A DNA stretch of 64,000 nt from Kibdelosporangium banguiense (GTDB taxonomy: Bacteria > Actinomycetota > Actinomycetes > Mycobacteriales > Pseudonocardiaceae): assembly GCF_017876405.1 (NCBI RefSeq), contig NZ_JAGINW010000001.1:2741203-2805202 (forward strand), in the 5' to 3' direction. Below, piece after piece: positions 35,057-43,005 of this stretch. The translations under genes and the position numbers were made by a program. Every line of letters starts with the position of its first letter. The first letter of the stretch is position 1. The notes under the pieces are model-generated. The model was not told the origin of the DNA, made no database searches, and was given only the letters and a program-made list of their open reading frames with translations.

Positions 35057-35416
35057 GTGATTTGCCCGAAGTGTCAGAACATCATGCAGACCGTCGACCG
35101 TGGCGGCATCCACATCGAGCAGTGCCAGGGCTGCCGGGGAATCTTCCTCGACCGTGGTGAGCTCGAGCAGATCGCCGGCGCCGAGCAGCGCTATCACCAG
35201 CAGGCGACCCCGATGCCGCCGCCCATGTACCGCGGCGACTCCGCCCCGCCGTATCGCGGTGGTCACAGCGGTCACAGTGGTCATGGTGGCTACAAGGATT
35301 CCGCCCCGCCCTACGGCTACGGCCGTGGTCACGGCGACTCCCCGCCCCCGTACGGCCACGGTGGCTACGGCCACAAACGCAAGCGCAAGAGCTTCCTGGA
35401 AGAGTTGTTCGACTGA
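35057..35416 (+). CDS. TFIIB-type zinc-ribbon protein with His/Gly tail
   Basis: 119-aa protein. Residues 3-26 form a zf-TFIIB zinc ribbon (Cys3, Cys6, Cys23, Cys26: ICPKCQN and QCQGCRGIFLDRGEL). A low-complexity Gly/His/Tyr/Pro-rich tail follows, with GHSGHSGHGGY and repeated DSAPPY units, ending in a basic KRKRKSFLEELFD. The His-rich stretch may bind metal. GTG 35057 is where homology begins and appears leaderless; the frame upstream to 34946 is not supported. The gene is 11 bases before another zinc-ribbon gene. Function unknown. Confidence 0.78.
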   Translation: MICPKCQNIMQTVDRGGIHIEQCQGCRGIFLDRGELEQIAGAEQRYHQQATPMPPPMYRGDSAPPYRGGHSGHSGHGGYKDSAPPYGYGRGHGDSPPPYGHGGYGHKRKRKSFLEELFD

Positions 35417-35427
35417 TCAAGGCACCG

Positions 35428-36072
35428 GTGGACCTGAAGATCTGCATGGGCTGTGGCGTCCGCATGGACGAGCCCATGGTCCCGGCCGACGAGGCCGTCC
35501 TGGTGTGCGGACAGTGTGGCCATCGGCAGCCGTTCCTGCGGTTGCCGATGTTCGCGTTGACCGGTCCCAGCGGGACCGGCAAGTCGACCGTGAGCAGGTT
35601 TCTGGGCAGTGAGCTCGGCTCCCAGGTCGTCGTGCTCGAGCAGGACGTGCTGTGGACGGCCGGTCTGCGCGATCCGCACAACGACTTCCAGCTGTTCCGG
35701 TCGACCTGGCTGCGGATGGTCGGCATGATCCACCAGAGCGGCCGTCCGGTCGTGCTCTGCGGAACCGTCGTGCCGGTGCAGTTCGAGGAGATACCCGAGC
35801 GTGTGCTGATCGGCGATATCCACTACCTGGCGCTGACGTGCGACCGCCTGGTGATTCGCGAACGTTTGCGGGCCCGGCCGGCCTGGCGTGAGTGGGACGA
35901 GCCGCGAATCGACGAGATGCTCGAGTTCAACGAATGGGTGCGGCGTGAAGCCGCGACCATGAGCCCGCCCATGCGGCTGCTCGACACGACACACACCCCG
36001 GTCGAGGAGACTGCCCGCGAAGTGGCCGACTGGGTGCGGGCAGGTCTGGCCGCGTCGCCGAGCCTGGCGTAG
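35428..36072 (+). CDS. P-loop kinase-like ATPase with N-terminal zinc ribbon
   Basis: 214-aa protein. Cys6, Cys9, Cys27 and Cys30 (ICMGCG, CGQCG) form a zinc ribbon; then Walker A TGPSGTGKST (residues 45-54) starts a nucleotide-kinase-like P-loop domain with VVVLEQDVLW, VVLCGTVVP and ALTCDRLVIRERLRARPAW, which looks like the lid/Arg region of small-molecule kinases. The C-terminal VEETAREVADWV is typical of AAA/kinase helices. The fused zinc ribbon is unusual and suggests nucleic acid or protein binding. GTG 35428 follows the upstream stop by 11 bases, so the genes are co-transcribed. Substrate unknown. Confidence 0.75.
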   Translation: MDLKICMGCGVRMDEPMVPADEAVLVCGQCGHRQPFLRLPMFALTGPSGTGKSTVSRFLGSELGSQVVVLEQDVLWTAGLRDPHNDFQLFRSTWLRMVGMIHQSGRPVVLCGTVVPVQFEEIPERVLIGDIHYLALTCDRLVIRERLRARPAWREWDEPRIDEMLEFNEWVRREAATMSPPMRLLDTTHTPVEETAREVADWVRAGLAASPSLA

Positions 36073-36095
36073 CGGCTTCTCTTTCCACGGGCAAG

Positions 36096-36138
36096 ACATG
36101 TGAAAGCCCCCGGCGGGAGGCCGGGGGCTTTCACATGT
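36096..36138. terminator. Bidirectional terminator
   Basis: A perfect 19-base stem (36096-36114 with 36120-36138, containing GAAAGCCCCCGGC) and a five-base loop lie between the convergent kinase-like gene and hbhA. The CTTTCAC/GTGAAAG ends give short U-rich flanks in both directions. Confidence 0.85.
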
Positions 36139-36145
36139 TCGCTGC

Positions 36146-36805
36146 TTACTTGGTGGTCTTGCTGGTGGTGCTGGTCTTCGTGGTGGTCGTGGTGCGCGCG
36201 GCGGCCGGCTTGCGGGCCGGGGCGGTGCGGTTGGCGACCTTGCGGGAGGTGCTGCGGACCTCGTGGGCGACGTCCTCGCCCAGCTCCTCGACGGCCTCAG
36301 CGGTCTCGTCGGCGAGCTTCTCGGCGGCGCGGGCGGTCTTCTCGCCCACCGAGCGGGTCTTGCGGGTCACCTTGGCGAGCACGTCCTCGGCCAGCTCACG
36401 GGCGTCGGTCGCGACGTCGCCTGCGCGGGTCTGAGCGGCCTCGATGGCCTCTTCCAGCTGGTCGACGATCTTTTTGACCTGCGGCTGGGTCTTGAGCTTC
36501 TCGACGGCCTCTTCGCCCTGCTCGGCGAGCTTCTTGTACAGCTTCACCGCAGCCTCGGTGTACTCCTCGACGGCCTTGCGCAGCTCGGCCGGGTCCAGCT
36601 TCTCGCGCAGCGAGGTCACGTCGGTGGGCAGGTTCTGCGCGGCCTTCTGGGCCGCCTCGGCGCCCTCGGTCACGCCGTCCTTGGCCTTGTTCACCGCGTC
36701 CAGCACGGCCTTGGCGACCAGGTCACCGGCGCCGACGGCGGCAAGCAGCGAGGTGCGGACGGGCTCGACGGCCTTGCGGACGTCCTCGGCGTTCGGTCGG
36801 GTCAT
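36146..36805 (-). CDS. hbhA: Heparin-binding hemagglutinin homologue (HbhA)
   Basis: 219-aa protein with the HbhA layout: a short N-terminal hydrophobic/helical start, a long Glu/Lys/Ala-rich coiled coil over residues about 30-180 (for example KLAEQGEEAVEKLKTQPQVK), and a C-terminal Lys/Arg/Pro/Ala/Thr-rich tail (ARKPAAARTTTTTKTSTTSK). In mycobacteria this lysine-rich tail binds heparan sulfate and is methylated; the soil relative here probably uses it for surface or lipid-body interactions. I chose ATG 36805, which has GGAG eight bases upstream, rather than GTG 36814. It lies five bases after the XRE regulator, as in M. tuberculosis Rv0474-Rv0475. Confidence 0.87.
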   Translation of the reverse strand: MTRPNAEDVRKAVEPVRTSLLAAVGAGDLVAKAVLDAVNKAKDGVTEGAEAAQKAAQNLPTDVTSLREKLDPAELRKAVEEYTEAAVKLYKKLAEQGEEAVEKLKTQPQVKKIVDQLEEAIEAAQTRAGDVATDARELAEDVLAKVTRKTRSVGEKTARAAEKLADETAEAVEELGEDVAHEVRSTSRKVANRTAPARKPAAARTTTTTKTSTTSKTTK

Positions 36806-36810
36806 GGTAG

Positions 36811-37236
36811 TCACTCCTCAGTGGTGTTCTTGTGGTCCACATCGGACTTTTCCACTGTGGACTTCAAAGCTGCGTTCTCTTTCCTGAAGGACTCGTAGAC
36901 ATCCAGCAGGACTTGTTTCTGGCGCTCGTTGAGCTCCGCGTCGGCGCGGATCGCGTCGGCCACCGGGCCGCCCGTCGGCAGGTCGAGAATCCCGGCCTGC
37001 ACGTACAACGCCTCGGCCGAGATCCGCAGACCCTTGGCGATCTGCTGCAGGATCTCCGCGCTCGGTTTGCGCAGGCCTCGCTCGATCTGGCTGAGGTACG
37101 GGTTCGACACACCGGCGAGCTTCGACAGCTGGCGCAACGAGATCTTCGCGGTGTTGCGCTGCTGGCGGATGTAGTCCCCGATGTCGCGGCCGAGGTCAGC
37201 GACCTTGTCCATCGGCGACTGGGATTCCTCTGCCAC
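36811..37236 (-). CDS. XRE-family regulator (Rv0474-like)
   Basis: 141-aa protein. Residues about 25-85 are an HTH_3/XRE domain (SLRQLSKLAGVSNPYLSQIE, RGLRKPSAEILQQIAKGL). A C-terminal helical region (AELNERQKQVLLDVYESFRK) probably mediates dimerisation. Gene order XRE-hbhA and similarity in layout match Rv0474 of M. tuberculosis. I chose GTG 37236 because AGGAGG lies eight bases upstream; the frame is open to 37296. It probably regulates hbhA and itself. Confidence 0.85.
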   Translation of the reverse strand: MAEESQSPMDKVADLGRDIGDYIRQQRNTAKISLRQLSKLAGVSNPYLSQIERGLRKPSAEILQQIAKGLRISAEALYVQAGILDLPTGGPVADAIRADAELNERQKQVLLDVYESFRKENAALKSTVEKSDVDHKNTTEE

Positions 37237-37349
37237 CGTGGCCACCTCCTCTCGACACACTCCAAGGTAGGCCGGGCTGCTAGCAATTGCAAGCACTCAG
37301 TACGCACTTGCCCGGTGGGCTCTGTCACAGCGGTTTATGGTGTTAGGCG

Positions 37350-38489
37350 ATGGTTCTCAAGGCGGATGTCGAAGGCACCGCGGCACGACTGCGGAGCCGG
37401 ATGGTCCGCGCGCTCGTGCGAGGCGGAACCCTCACCGACCCGGCATGGCGCGAGGCCTTCCTGACCGTCCCGCGACACGCCTTCCTGCCGCGCTACTTCC
37501 AGCAACGATCAGGCCGCTGGGCCGCTGTGGACACCGGCGACGAAGACTGGCTCACCCAGATCTACGCCGACAGAGTCCTTGTCACACAACTGGATGGCGA
37601 CAGTTCCCGCTGGGAGGTCGCCCGCGCGACCGGCCCCGTCAGCGGCGCGCCGACCTGTTCGTCCAGCATGCCGACGATCATGGCCGTGATGCTGGAAGCG
37701 TTGCAGGCCAATGAAAACCACCGAGTCCTCGAGATCGGCACCGGAACGGGGTACAACGCCGCCTTGTTGTGCGTCCGCCTCGGCTCGGCTCGGGTGTCCA
37801 CCGTGGACGTCGACGATTCCCTTGCGCTACCGGCAGAACAGCGCTTGACCGAGTGCGGCTTCCAGCCCACGTGCGCGGTGATGGACGGCGTCAACGGCTA
37901 CCCGCCGGGCGCGCCTTACGACCGCGTTCTGTGCACGTGCGCAGTCCCCAGGATTCCCCTCGCCTGGCTCGAGCAAACCCACCCCGGCGGTCTTGTTGTC
38001 ACCACCCTCAGCCGCCCCCTCGGCGCGGGCCTCGTCCGGATAACGGCGGGCGACGGCCCAACCGGCGAAGGCAGAGTGCTTGCTGACGACGGCCGTTTCA
38101 TGCCCCTGCGTGCGCCCCAAACCGCGGAGATCACCTGGCCCACATCCGACAGCGAAGGAACAAGACGCGCGACCGACCTGCCCGCCGGCATAGTCAGCCC
38201 GACCAGCCCCTTCGAGTTCTTCGCCGGCCTGGACCTGCCCGACGTACACGCGGCCGGAGCCGCCAGCTGCGTCCTGCTCGCCCACCCCGACGGCTCCTGG
38301 GTCCGCCACGACATGGAATTCGTCGTCCAGGGCGGCCCCCGCCGCCTCTGGGACGAAATCGAAGCGGCCTACCAGAAATGGCACACCCTCGGTGAACCCC
38401 GCCGCGCCCGCTTCGGCATCACGGTGACCCCCGACACCCAGAACCTCTGGCTCGACGCACCCGACAGCCCGCACCACTGGCCACTCTGA
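37350..38489 (+). CDS. PCMT-like SAM methyltransferase
   Basis: 379-aa protein. Residues about 40-200 resemble protein-L-isoaspartate O-methyltransferase: VPRHAFLPR, TCSSSMPTIMAVMLEAL (the usual S/T-QP region altered), then motif I VLEIGTGTGYNAALL, VDVDDSLA, and YDRVLCTCAVPRIP. The remaining 180 residues are an extension not found in housekeeping PCMT, seen in longer actinobacterial relatives. Those can modify RiPP peptides, but no precursor gene is visible here. ATG 37350 is preceded by TATGGT eight bases upstream. It is divergent from the XRE-hbhA operon. Coding strand becomes very C-rich towards the 3' end. Confidence 0.75.
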   Translation: MVLKADVEGTAARLRSRMVRALVRGGTLTDPAWREAFLTVPRHAFLPRYFQQRSGRWAAVDTGDEDWLTQIYADRVLVTQLDGDSSRWEVARATGPVSGAPTCSSSMPTIMAVMLEALQANENHRVLEIGTGTGYNAALLCVRLGSARVSTVDVDDSLALPAEQRLTECGFQPTCAVMDGVNGYPPGAPYDRVLCTCAVPRIPLAWLEQTHPGGLVVTTLSRPLGAGLVRITAGDGPTGEGRVLADDGRFMPLRAPQTAEITWPTSDSEGTRRATDLPAGIVSPTSPFEFFAGLDLPDVHAAGAASCVLLAHPDGSWVRHDMEFVVQGGPRRLWDEIEAAYQKWHTLGEPRRARFGITVTPDTQNLWLDAPDSPHHWPL

Positions 38490-38551
38490 CCAAGCTGCCA
38501 CCGCCGAGACGGACCAAAAGGACCATGTGGTCACATCGAGAGGCGGACACG

Positions 38552-38557
38552 TAGTCT
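38552..38557 (+). promoter_or_regulatory. -10 element, leaderless DUF2516 mRNA
   Basis: TAGTCT followed by six bases and GTG 38564; identical hexamer to the one before the zinc-ribbon gene at 35044. No ribosome site is present. Confidence 0.62.
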
Positions 38558-38563
38558 GAAGGT

Positions 38564-38857
38564 GTGCCGACGCTTGCCGGATATATCGTTACGGTCATCA
38601 ACTGGGCGGCGCTCCCGGTTGGTGTCTTCGCGTTTGTGCATGCGTTGTTGCAGCGTGCGGACGCGTTCACGGCCATAGACCGGATGACCAAGCCCGCCTG
38701 GCTGGGTATCACCGGTGGTGGGACGGCCGCGCTGCTGATCTTCTCGTTCGCCAACTACACGATGATGTTCTGGATCGCCGGGCTGGTCGCGGTGCTGGTC
38801 TACATCGTGGATGTGCGGCCGAAACTGATTGAGGTCCAGCGCGGTAACAGGTGGTGA
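38564..38857 (+). CDS. DUF2516 small membrane protein (Rv0476-like)
   Basis: 97-aa protein with three hydrophobic segments (VINWAALPVGVFAFVHALLQ, GGTAALLIFSFANYTMMFWI, LVAVLVYIVDVRPKL) and a short basic end. It matches the DUF2516 family, whose M. tuberculosis member Rv0476 follows hbhA; here the order is kept but a methyltransferase gene lies between. Function unknown. GTG 38564 appears leaderless. The TGA overlaps the next gene's ATG (TGATG). Confidence 0.83.
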   Translation: MPTLAGYIVTVINWAALPVGVFAFVHALLQRADAFTAIDRMTKPAWLGITGGGTAALLIFSFANYTMMFWIAGLVAVLVYIVDVRPKLIEVQRGNRW

Positions 38858-39552
38858 TGTGGCGCGCGTACGGCCGGGGCACGCCTGTCACGCTGGTTGT
38901 CCCAGGTCTTGCCGCCACGCCTGGTGAAGCGCGTATCCCGGCTTCGGGGCTGCCCGGGACCAGGGTTGTGGTGACGCTTCCGTCACATGGGGATGAGCCT
39001 GACGTGCCGAAGAACTACTGGCGGTACGCGACGATCGCCGACGATGTGCTGCGTGTGGCCGATGAGGTGAAAGCGCAGGGTGCGATCGGGGTTTCGCTGG
39101 GTGCGGGCGCGCTGACCAGGATTGCCGCCGAGCGTCCGGACCGGTTCGGGAAGCTCGCGTTGATGCTTCCGGCTGTGCTGGACCAGCCGAGGTCTGCCGA
39201 GGTGCGGGAGCAGCTGCGCAGGACCAGCCCGCAGGACATAGCCAAGACGTTGCCGGCAGGTTATGCGCTCGGTGATTACGTCGAAGCCCGGTCGAAGGCC
39301 CTGCGCCGCCTCCCGGAAGCGATCGACGAGCTCGCCGGCGCGTATCCGATCGAAGACCGCCGGGCCCTGAAGGAAGTCTCCGCCGACGTGCTCGTGATCG
39401 GTGCGACCGGCGACCCGCTGCACCCCGCGGAGATCGCCCGGCAGACCGCCGAGGCCTTCAAGGACGCCCGGCTGGAGATCTTCGACTTGTCCGCGCCCAT
39501 GATCACCCACCGCACCGAGCTGCGGAGGGTGCTGGGGAACCTGTTCGGCTAG
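38857..39552 (+). CDS. Small alpha/beta hydrolase
   Basis: 231-aa alpha/beta-hydrolase fold protein. The oxyanion region is VVPGLAATPGEARI; the nucleophile elbow is GVSLGAGAL (Ser in G-x-S-x-G); the acidic residue follows VLVIGATGDPLHP; and the His is in MITHRTEL. The lid is short. Substrate unknown. I place the start at ATG 38857 inside the DUF2516 stop (TGATG); GTG codons two and one positions upstream are alternatives. It is co-transcribed with the DUF2516 gene. Confidence 0.78.
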   Translation: MWRAYGRGTPVTLVVPGLAATPGEARIPASGLPGTRVVVTLPSHGDEPDVPKNYWRYATIADDVLRVADEVKAQGAIGVSLGAGALTRIAAERPDRFGKLALMLPAVLDQPRSAEVREQLRRTSPQDIAKTLPAGYALGDYVEARSKALRRLPEAIDELAGAYPIEDRRALKEVSADVLVIGATGDPLHPAEIARQTAEAFKDARLEIFDLSAPMITHRTELRRVLGNLFG

Positions 39553-39555
39553 CCT
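39550..39555 (+). promoter_or_regulatory. -10 element, leaderless ybaK-like mRNA
   Basis: TAGCCT, six bases, then GTG 39562. Its TAG is also the stop codon of the preceding hydrolase gene. Confidence 0.58.
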
Positions 39556-39561
39556 GGCGGC

Positions 39562-40104
39562 GTGACTTGGACTATCGCGGGTTCCCTCCAGGTGGAGAAC
39601 GCGACTGACCGGCCGGACCTGCTCGCCGCACCGGTCGCCGCCGCACTGAGGCGGACGCCCGACGCAAGCCGGATCGGGATCGCGGAGATCGACCCCACCC
39701 TGGCTGACACCGCCGAGTTCTGTGCCGCGTACGGCTCGCCCCTGGAAGCGTCCGCCAACTGCGTGGTGGTCGCGGGCAAGCGCGCAGGTGAGGAACGGTT
39801 CGCCGCGTGTCTCGTGCTGGCCACGACCCGTGCCGATGTGAACGGCGTCGTGCGGCGCAGGCTGGACGTGCGCAAAGCCTCGTTCGCGCCGACGGACACC
39901 GCGGTCGAACTGACCGGCATGGAGTACGGCGGCATCACCCCGGTCGGCCTGCCCGACGGCTGGCCGTTGCTGATCGACCAGGCCGTGGCCAACGCCCCAG
40001 AACTGATCATCGGCAGCGGTATCCGCGGCAGCAAGCTGCTGATTCCCGGTGAGGTACTGGTCAAGCTCGCGGGCGCGGAAGTGATCGACGGTCTAGGTCG
40101 TTGA
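39562..40104 (+). CDS. YbaK/EbsC-type aminoacyl-tRNA deacylase
   Basis: 180-aa single-domain protein of the YbaK/ProX superfamily, which hydrolyses mischarged tRNAs such as Ala- or Cys-tRNA(Pro). Family features are ANCVVVAGKR, a conserved-lysine DVRKASFAP stretch, MEYGGITPVGLPDGWPLLID and IIGSGIRGSKLLIPG near the end. Length is normal. GTG 39562 is apparently leaderless, and the promoter overlaps the upstream stop. It converges with the LOG-family gene; the two coding ends overlap by 12 bases. Confidence 0.85.
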   Translation: MTWTIAGSLQVENATDRPDLLAAPVAAALRRTPDASRIGIAEIDPTLADTAEFCAAYGSPLEASANCVVVAGKRAGEERFAACLVLATTRADVNGVVRRRLDVRKASFAPTDTAVELTGMEYGGITPVGLPDGWPLLIDQAVANAPELIIGSGIRGSKLLIPGEVLVKLAGAEVIDGLGR

Positions 40105-41199
40105 CGCGTAGGTCCTGAGCAGTGCGACGGCTTCGTCGACGTCGTCGGTGACGCTGATCCACTGTTCGGCGTCCCGGCCGCGTGCCAGTTGCTGCACCAG
40201 TGGTGCCGCGGGTACGTCGTTGGTCCAGAAGTCCTTGCCGAGGAACACCATGGGTGCGGCCGGGCCCACCGACGAGTAGTGGTTCTGGGCGTAGTCCTGG
40301 AAGACTTCCTGGACTGTGCCCGCGCTGCCAGGCGTGTAGACGACTCCGCCGGTGGCCACTGTGAGCAGGCCGTCCTCTCGCACGGAGTTGGCGAAGTACT
40401 TGGCGTGCAACGAGCATGCCGGGTTGGGCGGCTCGTGGCCGTAGAACCAGGTCGGGATCCCGATGGTCTGCGGGAGCTCCGAGGCCGGGAACGCGGGCCG
40501 GAGCCCGGCGGCGAGCCATCTGCCGATGTCGTCGGCGCCTGCCCCGAATCGAGGTGCGCACGCCACGTCACGGATGATCTCGTCGATGTGATCCGGCATC
40601 CGGACGCCATAGGGCACGGCTTCCATCGCGCCTGGTCCGCCGCCGGTCAGCACCGTGAAACCCGCACGGCCCAGGGCTGCGCCGAGTTCCATCGCGCCTC
40701 GGTAGCCCGAGGAATCACGGGCCAGGGCGTGGCCACCCATCACCGCGACTGGTCCCGTGGCGCACCTGGCGAGTGTTTCGGTCAGCGCGGCGGTGACGGA
40801 GTGGTCATGCAAACGTTCGGCCAAGGCGTACAACGGGTCGGGCTGACGGCCTTGCTGCTTGCTGTGCCGGTAGATCCGGGCGTCCGGGGTGTCCGCATAG
40901 GACTCAGGGCGGGCTGGGTCGAAGCCGGCGAACAACTCGTCGGTCGAGTACAGGTGCGTGCGGTACACCTGGTACGGCAGGTCCGGGATCGCCGGGAACA
41001 GCAACGCCCCGGCGGCTTCGGCCCGGCTGCGTGACTTGCTGCTCAGCTCGCAGCCCAGCAGCACGGCGCCGTCGAGTGCGGTGCGGAGGAGATCGTCTTC
41101 CTGGGTCAGGTCGAGCCTGGTCAGAACGGTGTTACGCAGGTCTTTGCCGGCTTCGCGGTGTGCCCGCAACGCCGCGAGGTCGGTGATCTCCGTCCGCAT
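40093..41199 (-). CDS. LOG-family Rossmann nucleotide-binding protein
   Basis: 368-aa protein of the lysine decarboxylase-like/LOG superfamily. MGGHALARDS begins the Rossmann part, FTVLTGGGPGAMEA is the nucleotide-binding loop, and VYTPGSAGTVQEVFQDY is the catalytic PGGxGTxxE-type motif (second Gly replaced by Ser, third by Ala). LOG proteins release free cytokinin-like bases from nucleoside monophosphates; longer bacterial relatives like this one, with a 130-residue N-terminal extension, are poorly characterised. ATG 41199 appears leaderless. It is the only gene of its unit. Confidence 0.8.
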   Translation of the reverse strand: MRTEITDLAALRAHREAGKDLRNTVLTRLDLTQEDDLLRTALDGAVLLGCELSSKSRSRAEAAGALLFPAIPDLPYQVYRTHLYSTDELFAGFDPARPESYADTPDARIYRHSKQQGRQPDPLYALAERLHDHSVTAALTETLARCATGPVAVMGGHALARDSSGYRGAMELGAALGRAGFTVLTGGGPGAMEAVPYGVRMPDHIDEIIRDVACAPRFGAGADDIGRWLAAGLRPAFPASELPQTIGIPTWFYGHEPPNPACSLHAKYFANSVREDGLLTVATGGVVYTPGSAGTVQEVFQDYAQNHYSSVGPAAPMVFLGKDFWTNDVPAAPLVQQLARGRDAEQWISVTDDVDEAVALLRTYASTT

Positions 41200-41205
41200 T
41201 GCCGC

Positions 41206-41211
41206 AGCCTA
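41206..41211 (-). promoter_or_regulatory. -10 element, leaderless LOG-family mRNA
   Basis: TAGGCT on the minus strand, six bases, then ATG 41199. Same hexamer as at 15459 and 49498. Confidence 0.6.
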
Positions 41212-41255
41212 GCGGGATCGTTCTCCGGTAGGCCCCGTATCCGGCCGATTCCACT

Positions 41256-42911
41256 TCATGGACCGGAGAATTTGTGGAACTGCCCGTCCGGGCCGAGGGC
41301 GATCACTCCCCGGCCCATTGGGGCAGGCTGGTCGAATACCTGTCCGCCCAGGTCACGCCAGCCGTTTCCGGAGTTCACCGCAAGCCCGCCCGCGGCGGTC
41401 CGCGCGAATATGGATCCGTCCGCGGCGACTGTCGGATTGCCCGATCCGGGCAGGCCGGCGAGCACTTTGATCTGCCCGTTGGTGATGACCTCGATGTCCC
41501 CGGTCTCGGTCCGGTAGGCGACTACTGGGCCGTTCACCGTCATCGCCGCCGCCGGTGGCCCGGCCGGCTTGCCGGACTTGAATTCCGCGTCCTGGAATCC
41601 GGCCCGCCACCGGATCACCTTGTCTCTTGTCGAGGCGTAGACGCTGTCTCCGGCGACCGCGAGGCCGTCCTGGATGTCGCTGCCGCCGATGTCGTTCCAC
41701 TTTCGACCATCCCAGCGGCTCAGCCCGCCACGGCCGTTCTTCACGTACACCGCTTCGGTTGTGGCGACGGGAGAACCTGTCTGGGAGGGGTCGCCGGGTG
41801 TGTTCTGCCCGGGATTGCCCAGAGAGACCCAGGATCCGTTCACCAGTGTGACGATGTCGTTGTCCGGCAAGCGCTTGCCTACGACCTGGCCACCCGTGAC
41901 CGAGACCGCGGGAGCCAAGCGCCCACCCGCCCATGGCAATGCGTGCCAGGCTGAATCCCAGTAGAAAAGCCTGCCTTTGAAAACGACATAGGCCTTGTCG
42001 TCCGCGGTCCATGTCGAACCGCGCGGAAAACGCCGGTACATCCGTGGCAGCCAGCCATTGTAGGGATGTCCCATGCTGACATCGGAATCGTGCGGGACAT
42101 AGGCGGAAAAGAAGTCGTTCTTGTCCTTCTGGTCGGCCGGGCTGAGATTCACCGGCTCCTCGGCGACGTTGTAGTCCCGGTAATTCTCCAGGACGAAGCG
42201 AGGGCCGAGATAACGCTGAGAGGCCTCTTCGGTGAATCGCGCGGCCATGATGTGGTCCGGGTGGTCGTGAAATCCCGGCCAGTCCTTGGCGTAGCGTTTG
42301 TCCGGATCGGGATCCTGGGCCCGAACGACGGTCGGCTGGAAACGGTCGAAAAGTTTGACAAGCAGTTCGACGACGTCCTCGTGCGTGTAGAAGTAAGGCC
42401 GGGTGACGACTCCGCCGGTCGGGACCAGTGTCCGGACTCGGAGGTTGTCCCGGTCGTCGCGCCACAGCCGCACCAGCGCCGCCCGGCCGCCGGCCGCCCG
42501 CGGGTCGTTGTTCTCCGGCAGGTTCACGAAAACTACTTTGACCTGCGGACGAGCTCGCAGTGTGTACAACTCCACGGCGTGCCTGGCGTCGACATCGAGC
42601 CGGGAGGCGTCCCACTCGTCCGGCACACCGGCCATCCGTGCGTAGGCGGCGCGCGTCCCGGCCTGGCGGCGCGCCGCGTAGGCCTCCGCGTCGGCTTTGT
42701 CCGTCTCGCCTGCGGTCAGGTAGACGCCGGTAGTCGCCTGACCAGCGCGGATCCCGCTGGCCAGGTCCGGATTCATGAAGATCACGTCGTCGTCGGCGTG
42801 CGCGACCACCTGGACATAACGGACACCCTCGGCCGGCTGCCGTTCGGGCACGGCCCCGCACCCGACGAGAACGGCAGCGACGACGAGCGCGATGAAGTAG
42901 CGAACGCCCAT
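41256..42911 (-). CDS. PIG-L/LmbE-family deacetylase lipoprotein with C-terminal propeller
   Basis: 551-aa predicted lipoprotein: signal helix YFIALVVAAVLVGC with lipobox LVGC (Cys16). Residues about 28-250 are a PIG-L/LmbE zinc deacetylase: VVAHADDDVIFMNPD (usual H-P-D-D-E appears as H-A-D-D-D), VYLTAGE, and the third ligand set FHDHPDHIMA. Residues about 330-551 form repeated beta segments (GSWVSLGNPG, RWDGRKWNDIGG, GNGWRDLGG) like a PLL-type lectin propeller. It probably deacetylates an extracellular N-acetyl sugar with the propeller binding glycan. I chose ATG 42911; TACCTT lies eight bases upstream. It diverges from the GtrB-like gene. Confidence 0.82.
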   Translation of the reverse strand: MGVRYFIALVVAAVLVGCGAVPERQPAEGVRYVQVVAHADDDVIFMNPDLASGIRAGQATTGVYLTAGETDKADAEAYAARRQAGTRAAYARMAGVPDEWDASRLDVDARHAVELYTLRARPQVKVVFVNLPENNDPRAAGGRAALVRLWRDDRDNLRVRTLVPTGGVVTRPYFYTHEDVVELLVKLFDRFQPTVVRAQDPDPDKRYAKDWPGFHDHPDHIMAARFTEEASQRYLGPRFVLENYRDYNVAEEPVNLSPADQKDKNDFFSAYVPHDSDVSMGHPYNGWLPRMYRRFPRGSTWTADDKAYVVFKGRLFYWDSAWHALPWAGGRLAPAVSVTGGQVVGKRLPDNDIVTLVNGSWVSLGNPGQNTPGDPSQTGSPVATTEAVYVKNGRGGLSRWDGRKWNDIGGSDIQDGLAVAGDSVYASTRDKVIRWRAGFQDAEFKSGKPAGPPAAAMTVNGPVVAYRTETGDIEVITNGQIKVLAGLPGSGNPTVAADGSIFARTAAGGLAVNSGNGWRDLGGQVFDQPAPMGRGVIALGPDGQFHKFSGP

Positions 42912-43005
42912 GCGTTTCGAAGGTAGCGGGAAAATCCAGGCGCAACTTTCCGGGGCCCACCGGCGTCTTAGGAGTGTGGGCGGATTTCCGGTGCTGGGGG
43001 AACGG

